Translations under genes and position numbers: made by a program
Source of the DNA: Breviolum minutum Mf 1.05b.01
Lineage: Eukaryota > Sar > Dinophyceae > Suessiales > Symbiodiniaceae
DNA: 64,000 nucleotides
Assembly (NCBI GenBank): GCA_000507305.1
Contig: DF241042.1
Span: 1 to 64,000, forward strand
Reading direction: 5' to 3'
Notes under the pieces: model-generated
Seen by the model: only the letters and a program-made list of their open reading frames with translations
Database searches by the model: none
What the model was told of the DNA's origin: nothing
In this document: in pieces, positions 1 to 11,695 of the stretch
Numbering within the stretch: position 1 is the stretch's first letter
Layout of the letters: the number at the start of each line of letters is the position of its first letter

Positions 1-1233
1 ATAAGCAAAAGCAAAGTACAGACAAGCAATCCTTCATCAAGCCCCACACCACTAGACACGCCGGCAAGGCCGGCGGATTCCACTTTAGTGACATAACATG
101 AAATACACATTTTGTCATATTCTTTAAATGGTTCCCTCCAAAAGATCCCTTGGGATTTGGTTGATATCAACACTATCCAAGCATGCAATCATGGACATTG
201 AGGATTCCAGCTCGTTTTGGTCAAAACAGATGACAGCTGTAACAAAAGGATACAAAAACACGTATGGTAGTAAAGAATCAATACAATTTAATACATGAGA
301 TTGAGTAGCCCAATTGATTATCCACGGTGAGGGGTTATACCTCTCCTGTCCGCTGAAAAGTTACAAAGGATCAAAGGGCCCTATATAAAAGGAAAGGATC
401 ACTTCACCAAAATGAGTTTCTTAAGAGCCAGCTGTTATAGTGTTAGAGGCCATAGAATTGCTGGTGCGAAGGACGTAGGGAAGGAAGAGGCTCCATCTTT
501 CCAAAATTATACCAAGAAAGTTGCCAAAACCCAATTTGATTACATACATTCTAAGCTGTAAACACATCTAAACACTTTTTATGTACAACCAAAAAGATGA
601 ACAAGTTCTGAATAAATGATGTAAGGCAAATAATAAATAATATCAGGGTGTTAAGACACGCGGTTGGTATACGTGTTGTCCGCCGCTGGCTACAGAAAAC
701 ATTCCAACTTTTTTGGCAACAAAGTGCCAGGGTGAAGTTGTCAATGAGAGATGAGGCACCCCTCACAGGTGGGAATTTGGAACTGGAAGCCCCCTTGAAG
801 GGTGGTGAAAAAAACACTCTGGAAAATCAACGGCTGGAGCCTAAAAATCTGAACCAAATGAAGGGGGGAATATCATCTGAACCAAACCTCCGTTGTTGGG
901 GAACCCGATGTTAATTTTCCAGGGTGTATTGTGATATTTTTTTTGGGTGCTGTATTTTTTTGGTAGTTACCCTACGTTCCCCGAAAATAACATTGGAGAT
1001 TTTTTTCTTTGCTATGCAACATTCCCCTTTGCCTATAGCAAGGCTTTTGTATGGTTTTCGTGAGATTGTGTCTCTGCAGAAGGAGCCGTATCTTTTTTTT
1101 AAACATGCTTTGGGAAAATTGCTGGCAAACCGCTGCCAGTATCATTACGAATCATCATAATTGATTATTGATGTACGTATATATCTACAGTGATTAGATC
1201 CAAATCTATGATTATACAAACTATAAATCCAAA
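1..1233. other. no gene recognised
   Basis: I see no convincing exon here. The open frames at 551-817 (-) and 648-1160 (+) are short, rich in runs of T or A and show no protein-like pattern. The stretch is probably intergenic or intronic. Confidence 0.4.
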
Positions 1234-1360
1234 CATACTGTTGATGGTTCAGAAATCCCCTTCCCAACCACCTGGGACGTTCTTATACCCTGTAAATAAT
1301 GGTAGATACACTACCAACCTCAACTGGTGAGTTTGCCCGATTTCTTCCATCAACAGTATG
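1234..1360. repeat. family A inverted-repeat element overlapping a splice acceptor
   Basis: The ends are a perfect 14-base inverted repeat, CATACTGTTGATGG at 1234-1247 and its complement at 1347-1360. The element body begins after a TA and ends before a TA, so a TA target duplication is likely. Similar copies lie near 4,995, 53,461, 59,933 and 61,020. The right end contains CAACAG, and an open coding-like stretch starts directly after that AG. The element may therefore be, or end, an intron (introner-like). Confidence 0.75.
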
Positions 1361-1492
1361 ACACAAGCTCGGAAAACCGAAACCCTGTTGTGTTTGCTCC
1401 AGGTGCTGCCGCCAAATTCGGAGACTTCAGGGAGCTGGTGAATAAGTGCCTTGGTTCAGAACAGCACTTGGAGACCGGGGGATTCCAGGATG
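1357..1492 (+). CDS. candidate exon, unknown protein
   Basis: The reading frame is open from the AG at the end of the family A element to a GT (GTGAGG) at 1493. The translation begins YDTSSENRNPVVF and continues through FGDFRELVNKCLGSEQ, which looks like a soluble protein with a helical part. I do not recognise the family. The element before it (1234-1360) and the one after it (1501-1576) fit intron positions on both sides. It could belong to a gene upstream of the coiled-coil gene. Coding status rests only on frame, composition and splice-like borders. Confidence 0.4.
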
Positions 1493-1500
1493 GTGAGGGT

Positions 1501-1576
1501 TACTCTCCCTGAAACCTAGGCCTTCGGGTTTTTTGGCCTATTTTCAGGTCCAAAAAAACAAGTTTCAGGGAGGGTA
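1501..1576. repeat. family C inverted-repeat element
   Basis: The ends TACTCTCCCTGAAAC (1501-1515) and GTTTCAGGGAGGGTA (1562-1576) are inverted copies with one mismatch. The termini are TA, as in other family C copies (10,006; 17,072; 41,294; 43,378; 48,222). Confidence 0.75.
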
Positions 1577-3333
1577 CTGCCCGGAAAATGAACGAATGTC
1601 AACCCTGAAAAATGATAAAAAGGACTCAAAAGGGAAATGCTTGTTTTTGGTCCAACAAGTTTTCAGGGGAGATGTTATATAGTTTTTTTTGGGGAGTACA
1701 CGCTGGAAAACTTAAATTATAAACCAAATATGATGGTGTTGAAGATGAGTTTCCTTTCAAAATGGGTGATTTTTTTCAGGTTCTATGTTAGTTTCCAGGG
1801 GAATAGTAGGGAATCCCTTTGAGGGAGGCGTGCCTTTGAAGGTTGCATCAAGATCCCTGGAGACCTCAACAATTTCAAAAGATGAGTTTTTTTTACTGTT
1901 ACTGGGATCCAGGATCATCACAAAATGGAATGAGAAGGTGCGGGTCTGAAATTCCTCAAAGCTGTTTGTGTTGCTAAAATCTGATTTCATTCCACCCGGA
2001 TTGGTTCTTCAGAAGATTCAGCTCCCTTTCAATACTTCACCTATAGCAGCTATAGGTACGTACTCTGATGTTCACAGAAATTGCAGTTTTTTTGTTGCCA
2101 CAGATTTGAACTATGCTGTCACACTGAAGACCTTAAAGTCACACCGAAAGACCTTAAAGTCACATCAAGTACGGGTTGATGGTTCAGAAATCCAGCAAAC
2201 TCACCAGTTGAGGGACCGGGGGTGGAAATATCTACCATGGTTGCAGGACTTGTCCAGGCAAAGTTACAGGACCGGGGGGGGGGTGGGCTCGTGAGTTGGT
2301 GGGTGAACCACGGTGGTAAACATGTATCCTTTAAAGATGCAAATGGTAATGGAAGCTGAATGCCCCGTTGAAGCTGCTGAAGTGCTGGGGGTAGTTGTTT
2401 CCAAGACTTTGTGTATTTAGATTTGATTCAATCAGATTCAAGAATTCAGAGAAGTCAAAGACTCGACGTTGATTCGACTGGACTGGAGTTTTTGTTTGCG
2501 TTGAAGAGAATTCAAGGGGGATTTAGTTGAACACACCAAGGACCATTTGATCAACAGACTTTTCAGGTTCTTGTAAAAGGTGGTAGGTAGCATATAATCA
2601 ACCGGCAGTATATACCTCTTATATACCAATTACCAGATGATATAATATATATATATATATGTATATATATTTATACATATTTGTATAATGCCTTCTAGGG
2701 GCTGAAACAAAAATTCCTACCACCGATTACTAGAACCATGTTTTGATATTTGAGATTCGAGATGTTCACCCTTTTGCCCCGATAGGCCTTGTGGACTTTG
2801 GTGCTTGGGTTGAGGCGCATTTTTGGAAGTTCCGAGACCGTTCAATGCCTAATTTACGGGGTTCCCTTTTTGTGAGTCTATGAAGTTTCATTTTTGGGGT
2901 TAAAAGAAGATGATTTGATATTTGGGAATCTAATGTCTCATTTATGTCAGTGTTTAACAACAAAAACAGAATCAAAAAAACGATTTTTTGTCCAACGTTT
3001 TCTTTTTCCCACGTCCAGGTCACATCGGAAAAGGGAACCACACGAGGGGCATTGCTGCCCGCGAGTGAAATCGAGGTTGGACGATGCAGCAACCATTGAT
3101 GGGAAGCTGAACACGTCTACCCAAATGTTTGACTTATGGTGGTGATACTGCCAGTGCTGCTAGTTCACTACTACTGCAACTAGAACTTCTACGAGTACTA
3201 CAATATATATTTTTATTTATATATACATGTGTATGCACACATAAATACAGATATATACATATATGTATATATACATATTACATACTAGTATTACCAGTGC
3301 ACTCTCCAATGTACAGCGCCTGTTTACCCACAG
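1577..3333. other. no firm gene; fragments of repeats
   Basis: This stretch contains a left half of a family A element near 2,175, a TA-dinucleotide tract near 2,643-2,690 and a poly-TA stretch near 3,200-3,290. An open stretch at about 3,019-3,090 after a possible acceptor is too ambiguous in frame to call. Confidence 0.35.
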
Positions 3334-3425
3334 CCAGAGAGCCGTCAAGCAGGATTGCTATGTGGAAGATCCGGCTGAGTTCTTGGAGGAGGGGCAATGC
3401 TTTCACAATGGTCTCATTGGCCCAG
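3334..3425 (+). CDS. weak candidate exon
   Basis: After a CAG at 3331-3333 two frames are open for about 90 bases. One reads SQRAVKQDCYVEDPAEF and then LEEGQCFHNGL, the other REPSSRIAMWKIRLSSW. Either could be coding; I cannot decide without phase from a neighbouring exon. No family is recognised. Confidence 0.25.
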
Positions 3426-4303
3426 TGGCTTCACCATGGTGCCCATTTCGGGTTGTGAAAATCTTTTTTTTTGGCAAAAATGGATGCCAATTCGGGGTAT
3501 GCAAAACCATGATATCCATGCCAATGGGGGTATGAAAACCCCATATATCCATGGGTTATTCTGATTTTTTTTCGGAAAACAGTAGCCCGCCAGTCTTTTC
3601 TGACGACTCATCAGATTGTGAATTCGAGACAAGCAGACAAGCAGTGTCAGACACACATTGAAAAGCATGAAATGTTTGCAAAATATATTAACTTGAGATG
3701 ACAACCACAGTCAATGGGCTACAAAGTAGACGTAGCATTACTGTTACTCACAGTTGAAGTTTTAAGTGCTTTTGTTTTTCCGAAAATAAGGGAACTCAAA
3801 ATGGCAAGAGGATGCAAACCACGGTAGCATAAGGCAACCAGTTCTTTGCCATCAAGCAACCTTTGAAGTCAACGAAAAAAACCTCACACCTTTCTTTTTG
3901 AACCTCTTCTCCACACGCGTTTGGAGCGTGTGCGCGTCATGGGCTGCAGTCAAAGCTACCAGCTTAGGTGGGGGGCAAAGATATGAACATGTTTGGTACC
4001 CTCCATAAAATATCATAAAACTACGTAACAACTCGCTCCTGAAAATATATAGGTCGAAGCCCAATTCGGAAAACATGTAGCCGTTTTGTGAAAAAGCACC
4101 CAGCTGCTTTGCGAGCTGCTAGTGGGAACGGAGTGTATTTGCAACATTGATTTACATGGATTGCCTTCCTTTCGCATCGTGACATATGAATATTTCTAGC
4201 ATCTTCATCCAAAAGACGCCAATAAGCTGGCTTTAATTTTCATGTTGGTACCTTTTTTTCACACATTTTATAGCTTGGGTGTGACTGACTGTTTCCTCCC
4301 CAG

Positions 4304-4410
4304 GTTCACGGTGGCGCTGCTGGTATTGGCAAAAGCCTTAGATGTTGGTTTTGGCGCTGCGTTGCAAATCCCAACAACCTGACGCTTAGAGATCTTACTG
4401 ATGCGGGAGT
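4304..4410 (+). CDS. weak candidate exon
   Basis: The stretch follows a pyrimidine-rich acceptor (TTTCCTCCCCAG, AG|G). The frame starting VHGGAAGIGKSLRCW stays open to 4415. The 3' border is not clear. Only the strong acceptor and the open frame support it. No family is recognised. Confidence 0.3.
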
Positions 4411-4994
4411 TTTTTGATTCAGATGACATATGGATATATATAGTGTATCTGTATTTTTGTTTATTTTAGTATTGATATATAGGTACATGTGATATCAAGA
4501 TGATCATATAGAATCATATGGATATGCATGTGTCTATATATATATATGTATGTAAATCCGCCAAAAAGAAAGATTGACTGCCAAAGGAAAAACAAACATC
4601 TCTTCCAAAGGAAGCAATGGCTCGAAACAGATAGGGAGGAAACAAGCAAGGCTGTCATGGCACCTTGCAGAAATTGCCAAGCTTTGTGGTGGAAAAGAGC
4701 CAAGTTGGTACTCATGGTTCGGAGGACGATTGCCATAACAACTCATCTTCCCAGGTTTTTTCTTCTCTGAAGTATGATTGTTAAAGGTTGTCATACTTTT
4801 GGAGATTGATCACTATATATTGATGTTTGGCAAACCTTGTGGCAAACCCTTAGCTCCTTCAGTTTCACATCCGATTTGATGATTTGTGGCCTAGAAGTAA
4901 GTAACTGCAGTAGCTTCTACCAAAAAGGCGTCATTGAATTTCTAGCCACAATTATTCTGGCCACCCCTTTAGGTTTAGGTTTAGGTTCATTAAT

Positions 4995-5130
4995 ACTGCT
5001 GATGGTTCAGAAAATCCCCTTCCCAACCACCTGGGATGGTCATCAAACCCTTGTAAACAACGGTAGTTTATCTACCTGTCCCTCAACTGGTGACCTTACA
5101 TAGCTGGATTTCTGAACCACCAACCGTATG
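4995..5130. repeat. family A inverted-repeat element, diverged
   Basis: The left end reads TACTGCTGATGGTTCAG and the right end is an imperfect inverted copy ending in CCACCAACCGTAT. Just before it, at 4,969-4,988, TTTAGG is repeated about three times. Confidence 0.6.
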
Positions 5131-5155
5131 GACCAAAAAAATCGAGCTACTTCAG

Positions 5156-5203
5156 GCCAACGAAGTGGCTGCTTCCAGTGATCAGCATGAGTTGGAACGC
5201 TCA
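5156..5203 (+). CDS. candidate coiled-coil exon
   Basis: After CTTCAG the frame reads ANEVAASSDQHELERS and meets a GT (GTGAAC) at 5204. The high Glu/Gln/Ser content resembles the coiled-coil exons from 9,270 on, so the coiled-coil gene may begin upstream of that point. No contin­uous chain of phases links it to them, so this is only a suggestion. Confidence 0.3.
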
Positions 5204-5571
5204 GTGAACAAACCATTTTTGGGATGGGAAAAAATTCCCCGAAGGACAATGACAAAGATGGAATGATTTTGAAAATCTTGATTTTTTGTTTTTTTGTTGG
5301 CCCATTAGATGTTGGTATATCTTGATACTTTGAAAACTAAATTTTTGATATTTTGAAAATTCCAATGTTGTGTTGTGTTGGTTCGCCTCGACTTCCCCCC
5401 AAAACATCGATGAATTTGTGTCGGGGATAAAAAAGGCGGAACGAAACCACGTTATTTTTTCTTAAGTGGCACGATGCCATCAAGCTCCCACAATGCTTTT
5501 GTGTATTTTTGTTGGTCCATTTCATCTTCTATCTACAAGATAGTTCTATTCCGGAGATACAAGCGGTTGAC

Positions 5572-5611
5572 TGTTTGAGGTATAAGTGCATTGTTTGAGG
5601 TATAAGTGCAT
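5572..5611. repeat. 20-bp direct tandem duplication
   Basis: TGTTTGAGGTATAAGTGCAT occurs twice in a row without change. Confidence 0.9.
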
Positions 5612-5699
5612 TGAAATTCCCCAAATGATTCAATTTTCATATCTCCGCTTTGCACCATCCAATCTCTTGAGATTTCCACGGGGGTTGAGGCATTGTGCT

Positions 5700-7550
5700 G
5701 CTTGGGCCAATTCTGGAGAATGCGAGGCGCGGGAACAAAAATTCCGCTTTTTTTTTTGAGGATGAAGGTCATGCAAGATCAGTGGGATGATTTTTGTGCA
5801 AACAGAAACAATGTGGAAACAAAGGTATCACAAAAAATAATGATAAACATTATCCATACTTTGGCTACAACCGTAAGTTACTTGGAGAGTTACAGTTAAA
5901 TTGAAAAACATGGTGAATATTAGGTATGGTACTTTGAAGTGAGAATTCTTAAGCCCAAAGGGACCTCAACGGGTGCATGGTGGATTCCTGAGATATTCCT
6001 TTGGATTCTCCTTTGACAACTAGAAACTAACAGCAAGTTTGCCTCTGAAGATTAGGCCTGGAAAGCCCCAAAAGGAAGCCGTATCATCTTCCAACCATTT
6101 TTCCAGCGGCGTTTGCTATTAGTTTCAGGGAGGGCCTTTGAAGTTTGTTGTACTTCAAGGTGATTTCAAGCTTCCAATCCTTTATATAAAAGGTACCCCT
6201 AAACAGGGAAGATAAATGAATGCTCCAGGAACTGGTCACAGAACCCGGGCGGTACCCTGGACTTTCCAAAAAAGGGAGACAACGTGCTGAGACGAAAAAA
6301 AAAATCGGCACGTGGCTAATCCAAGATTCAATGTAATTAATTGGATAATGATATCTTTTGATGGCTCATTTCCATCTACACTCCCTGAAACAAGCAAATT
6401 CCAAAGCCTGTGGTTTATCTACGTTTTCTGCAATTACAAGGAGTGGCTGAAGGTTCTACAGAAAAATCCAGATCCAAGGTTTCCAAAAAGAGCTTCGGTG
6501 CAGGACATGTTAAGAAAGGAAAAAATAAACCTGAGTTTTTTCCAGGAATGAATGACTATAGGTGGTTTTACCATGGTTGTTTAGGGTTTATAGGGGATGA
6601 CTATACTACCCAGTTATGAGGGAATTATATCTATGAATGACTAGGTGGTGGTTTCAAATGGTTTTTCATTTTCACCCTGATTTCCAAAAAAAAACACCAG
6701 CTTTTTTGACCCCGAGCATTTGCGATCACTCATGGAAACGTCGTCCCAACTTTGCAACACCTGACGTGCCTTAGCAGCCTTAAAAGAACGCCTACTTAGA
6801 AGGTTCGTGTAGGGAAGGCATACGATCAGTATATATCTATATCTATATGTATAATCATATCCTGTGCCATTAGATAGCAAAAATCATGCAAAAATGCGTG
6901 ATTTCGATGTTTCCTCCCATTTTAGATGCTCAAGAATCCCACCATAGGCAAACCCAAGTTTCATGCAGAAGACTTGCGAATCCAGCTGCAGTCGAGTAGG
7001 CCCTAGTAGCTGCTACCGTTGTGGGTGAAGGTTTTTGGAGTTCAAAACGATCTGATATCCATGGATATTCAATATCCAAGAGATTCCAAGAGCTGGATCT
7101 ATCAATAGCTAGTCACTAAGTCCATCGTAAATGTGATCACATGTAATGGTCTTGAAATGGCACCTAAGTTGTTGAAACATGGACAGGTGTTTTGTGAAAG
7201 GTCACATTTTCTTGAAAGACCTTCTTCCAGTGGATTTTAAAGGGTATATAAAGGTATAGGGGAAGTCTGGATTCAGAGAGTATTCACTTGCTTGAATCAC
7301 TTGAGCTGACATGAAACAGCACTTGCAAAAAAAGCCAATTGTATTAGTCATCATCAGTGCAGGCTTTGCTTGAGAATTCTCAGGAAAAATTGGTAAATGG
7401 ACTGCAGATGTGTTTTGTATCAAACCGTGCCAGGTACTCGATGGGCCTCAGACCAGGACTGAAAACACTGGCAAAACATTACGACATGTTGACCTGAATA
7501 CCGATGCATTCGATGCATTCCAATTTGGTGATGTGGATAAAAGGATTGCA
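5700..7550. other. mostly repeat fragments; possible small exons
   Basis: A coding-like stretch at about 6,430-6,530 (frames NYKEWLKVLQKNPDPRF or STEKSRSKVSKKSF) and another at about 6,930-6,990 (KPKFHAEDLRIQLQ) may be exons of the coiled-coil gene or of an upstream one. Near 6,640 there is the left half of a family B element. Nothing can be joined with confidence. Confidence 0.3.
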
Positions 7551-7551
7551 A

Positions 7552-7612
<61 letters not shown>

Positions 7613-7629
7613 AACAACAACAACAACAA
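7552..7629. repeat. (GAC)n then (AAC)n microsatellite
   Basis: About 20 uninterrupted GAC/ACG units pass into a few ACA/CAA units. The open frames across it (poly-Thr forward, poly-Ser or poly-Arg reverse) come from the repeat itself. Confidence 0.95.
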
Positions 7630-9269
7630 GTGAACCGCTTGATGCCCTTGTTTTCAGTCATCCATATGGATTTCCCACATCTTCATTCGATGTTTTTTCC
7701 AGGGCCGGCTCCATTCGCGTTGTCAATCTTGGGTCAAGGCTGGGGAGTGTCAGGCGTGGCAAACTGCGAGTTTTTGGACAGGTGCAGCGCTGAAAATTAA
7801 CATGAGCAATGAAAAAAACCCTAGGGGCCCTAGTTGTTTAGGATATATAGGGGATTATAGTACTCAGTTATACGGGGATCATAATGAAATAAACTATCAG
7901 GATTGGCGCCGTAGAGGAGGATAGATTGGGACAGTGTGGAATCCATGGCACAAACCCGTGACAATTAGACTGGGATAGGGGCACCTGGCATCCATGGCAC
8001 AATGAAAAAAGGGCCAAGGGGCCCAAACGGTTGTTTAGGTTGATAAGGGGATGAAATACTACGGGGATCATTTCATAAACCATGAAATAAGGATCCCGTC
8101 AATTTCCACAGCCAGGATTCAATGGAAAGTCGGGCCGGTTTTTTTTTCGTAGCTCACATGGGAGGTTAGGGATTAATGTAAAATTTTCAGGGTGTGATCA
8201 ACATGACTTAAAAAAAGCTTGAGGGTGCAAGAAAGCATGGCAATGAGACCTGGCAATTATGAATGAGCTGGAACTGGAACTGTTTTGTCGAAAAAGAATG
8301 AACACATTTAAATGGTTGTCATGGCATGCTGACTTGAACATTTCTTGTAACATGGCATGCCAATGATATCCGGTCCTAACTGACCAATTGGAACCCAAGA
8401 ATAACACAGAAAAAACATCCTCCCTCCATTTGTACTACAAAATGGCGTGCACAACCCCACCTGATCAATTGGAAGGGGGATGAAAAATCTACTGGTCAGA
8501 CCAATGCTGACTTCATGCTGAAGACCTGCCCTTCAAGTTGCGGGTTTTCGGGTTGCTTAGATGCAACTGTTTTGGCTGATGGAAAATCATTGAAGATGGC
8601 GCAACGCTTCACCTCCCCCTGCCTGAAACCTAACGAATATATTAGATCTTCTGAAAATTGATGGTTGGGTTCGATAAAAAAAATCCTTTTGAGAAATGGT
8701 TTCCCCCCTTTTCCGGAAAAATTCGTGAATTGTTGCAGGGGTGTTTCCCCTCATTTGCTTGACCAATTCCGAGGTGATGTGGCACCTCCCAATGAGGACC
8801 CGCAGAATCCAACAGCTTCGGAAATCCCTCCTTGGTGGTGTGGTTTTTGTTGCGGGTTTTTTCTCGTTCTTTTGAAAAAAGGTGTGAAAGCTCACAACAA
8901 AGGGATATTATATAATCGTATTTGGGTTAGTGGTACTAAGTTTTGACTCTGTTTAATGCTAACATATCTGATATACACCCGCTTTTCTATGTAAATCACA
9001 TGATATGCTACTCCCAAGTGCTGAAGTCCCGGTGTTCTTGCAGAAATACCTTCCACTGGCGAGACTCTCCTGGTTGCCGAAGAACACCTACTCAGATCGA
9101 TACTTTTGATTTAAGCTTTCACTACGGGTCAGGAGAGTCAGAGTGATTTCAGAGTGTATATCAAGTAGATCCTTTCATATGATTTGACATTGGATGTTGT
9201 ACATCATTAATTCTTCGATGTTTTTGTTTAACCTCAATTTGTAACTCCACTTTTGAGGTCACCCTGTAG
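7630..9269. other. no firm gene
   Basis: Several frames are open for 60-100 codons but carry no recognisable motif. A stretch after TTCTTGCAG at about 9,040-9,100 could be an exon in any of three frames. Nothing else is seen. Confidence 0.35.
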
Positions 9270-9717
9270 GCCCCAACCCCTTTGTCCTCGAGTTCTTGCC
9301 CCCCCCCCCATCAGGAGTCTTCACCATCACCTCCCTCGAAACCTGAAGCTCGTGCAAAGCCGGCCCGTAATGTAAGTCGCAATTTGAAGGAAGAGCAACA
9401 GCGACAGCAGGAGGAAATCAAACGCCGTGCTGAAGAATTGAAACGTGCTCGGCGGCAGAACAAGACGATGGAATCGATGGAATCGATGGGTTCACAAAAA
9501 ATCGATAAAGAAACCGAGAAGATGGAAGAGGTGAGAGAATCTGAGATTGAGAAGGCTGAAAGCCCTGAAATCTCAGAGATTCAACATCTTAAGGTTGAAT
9601 CTCCGAAACTTGAGAAGGCTGAGGCCAAGGCCAAAGATGCCGAGACAGGGCTAAAGCCATGGCAGATGTCAGCACCTGCAGATGTAGATGATGTAGGAAG
9701 CTCAGAAATGACCTGTT
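9270..9717 (+). CDS. charged coiled-coil exon
   Basis: This is the longest exon-like stretch of the coiled-coil region, opening after CTGTAG (AG|G). The translation starts Pro/Ser-rich (ESSPSPPSKPEARAKP) and turns into Glu/Lys/Arg/Gln-rich sequence such as NLKEEQQRQQEEIKRRAEEL and KEDIEKAES-like blocks, typical of a long helix or disordered charged linker. The stop is at 9717-9719, and a GT donor (GTAGGAAGC) at 9694 probably ends the exon first. It lies upstream of the phase-consistent chain 10,836-20,520 and most likely belongs to the same protein. Confidence 0.6.
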
Positions 9718-10005
9718 GAAATGCAGTTGAAAGCAGTGGTTTTTGGTATGGTAACATGTGAGCAACCTAGCCACCTCTCTCGGTTGAGATACATGACGAG
9801 GTGGGCTCGGATATTATGAAAATTCATCTTGCGGTTTGGGTTTACTTCCCGGCATTCCGTAGGGTTTTTTGGGGAGTTCCCCATTCAGTGCTCTTTCTGA
9901 ACCATCATCATGGAATCTACAGAAAATGGCGAAAAATTTGAAAAGACACTGATTCTTCGAAAAAAAAAACACCATTTTTCACTGAACCATGATTGTGGGA
10001 GGAAG

Positions 10006-10106
10006 GGTACCCTCCAGGGAACTAACATATCCCCCAAAAATGGCATATTTGAAGATGATTTTCCTTTTCCCTTTCGGTGGGATATGTTAATTCCCTGGAG
10101 GGTACC
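10006..10106. repeat. family C inverted-repeat element
   Basis: The 26-base ends (10006-10031 and 10081-10106, starting GGTACCCTCCAGGGAACTAA) are inverted copies with one mismatch. The interior carries the AAGATGATTTTCCTTTTCCC core that is shared with the copy at 43,378. Confidence 0.9.
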
Positions 10107-10590
10107 GCCCCTAAAGGTCCAAGGTTTTGATCTCACCCACTGAGGAAACATTTCAATGCATGCGCTCCTCGGCGTGGTTGGAATGGAAGGATTCGGGGTC
10201 GGATTTCCCTTCACCTTTTTTGGGGGGGAATGAAACATAGGGTAACATGGAGTAACGAAAAAGGGGGCGTTGTATAAGGTTTTTGTTGGAGCTTTTTGTT
10301 CAGGGTTTGTGGGAATCAATTGGTGAACAATGGGTATAAATATAGGATTTATTTAAAAAACAAAAGGCTGGATCCACTCCTTCGACATCTTCCGGTGACC
10401 TTTCCCTCCCAATACTTGTGCTTGTTTAAGGCGATTTTGTATGGTAAATCACCATGAAACCACCATTTCCGGAATATTTTATATTTTTTCCAACCACCTT
10501 AAGCAAATCTAAGAAGAAAGGTGTCCCTTTTTTTCAGTACAGATAGGGGCCTTGAGGTTAGGGGGTTTTCGGATGAAATGTTCCTCTGAG

Positions 10591-10692
10591 GTGAGAAATT
10601 TGAGATTGCGCGGCAACTGGATGATGCCAATGCTCGTCGAGCACTTGGAAGAAAGGAGGATGAAGTTTTAAGAAAACGGTTGCAACAAACAA
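10591..10692 (+). CDS. coiled-coil exon (3' border uncertain)
   Basis: After CTCTGAG (AG|G) the frame reads EKFEIARQLDDANARRALG and then RKEDEVLRKRLQQTK before a stop. The heptad-like spacing of Leu, Ile and Ala fits the neighbours. The exon starts with two bases of a split codon, as does the next exon (10,836). A GA donor after CACTTG (10,639) would give the phase the next exon needs but would drop the second half; the end is therefore left open. Confidence 0.55.
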
Positions 10693-10835
10693 AGTAGCAG
10701 AAGTTTTTTCCCTATCACTCATAAGTGACTCATAAGACATCAGCTCTTAAATCATAGAAGATGGGTATACGGTATAATGCGGTCAAAACCTCTTGAAAGT
10801 ATCTTAAAAATATGGCAACTTTTCTTGCATTGCAG

Positions 10836-11651
10836 GTGAGCAGAGTGTTAGAGAAAGAGCTGAAGCAGCACACGGTGCGGGGAAAGTACAGCTGCTGGAT
10901 ATGTTTATTTTGCGGCGGGTTGGGCATATTGTTGTGCAACTAAATATTAGCAACTACAAATATTGAATCTAAACATTATGCATATATTATATGCAACTAC
11001 TTGTACAAAGGTATACTGTATTGACATCATACATACATTTACCGTATACCCATTATTTACCCTCCCTGAAATTAACATAGCACCATATAGCGCCTAAAAA
11101 AGTTGATGGTTGGAAGATGAAATTTCCCTTGGGATGGCCTTATTTCTAGGTGCGAGCTGGTTAGTTTCAGAACAGGTATATAGCTGGGATGTTTAAAACC
11201 TTGAAAATAAGGGGATAAACTACGTACCTCAACTGTTTAGCTGGATTTCCGAACAGTACGTTTAGATATATACTTTCTATAGTAGTGCAATTTGGATCTA
11301 ATCACTCTAGATATATACATCAACAACCTTTAATCATAGCAAACATATTATGGTATGGTCAAAATACATGGCACAGCCCCAAAAAAGGTGGCCGGGCCCA
11401 TGGCTGCTCCCCATAGCCTCGGGGGAAGGTGCCATGTTCCACCGATCCCGGTAGGTCGTGCCAGCGCCTCAGAGCAACGTCACCGAGACTGCTTGAAAGA
11501 TTTAGCCGAGGCCCGGGGCGGCGAAAAAAAATCGCAGCGTAAATTGCCGCTGTTTTTGTGGAAAAAACGTTTCTTTTTTTTTGGAAACAAAAACGGAAAT
11601 GGAGGTGAAGTAAGCAGGTTTTGGACCTTTTTTTTTTGTTGACTGTAATTT

Positions 11652-11695
<44 letters not shown>

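Noticed and set aside
6918..6934. Second spliced-leader-like string (CCCATTTTAGATGCTCAAG)
   Set aside because: It has a four-base disruption in the core and no clear start codon after it; chance is as likely.
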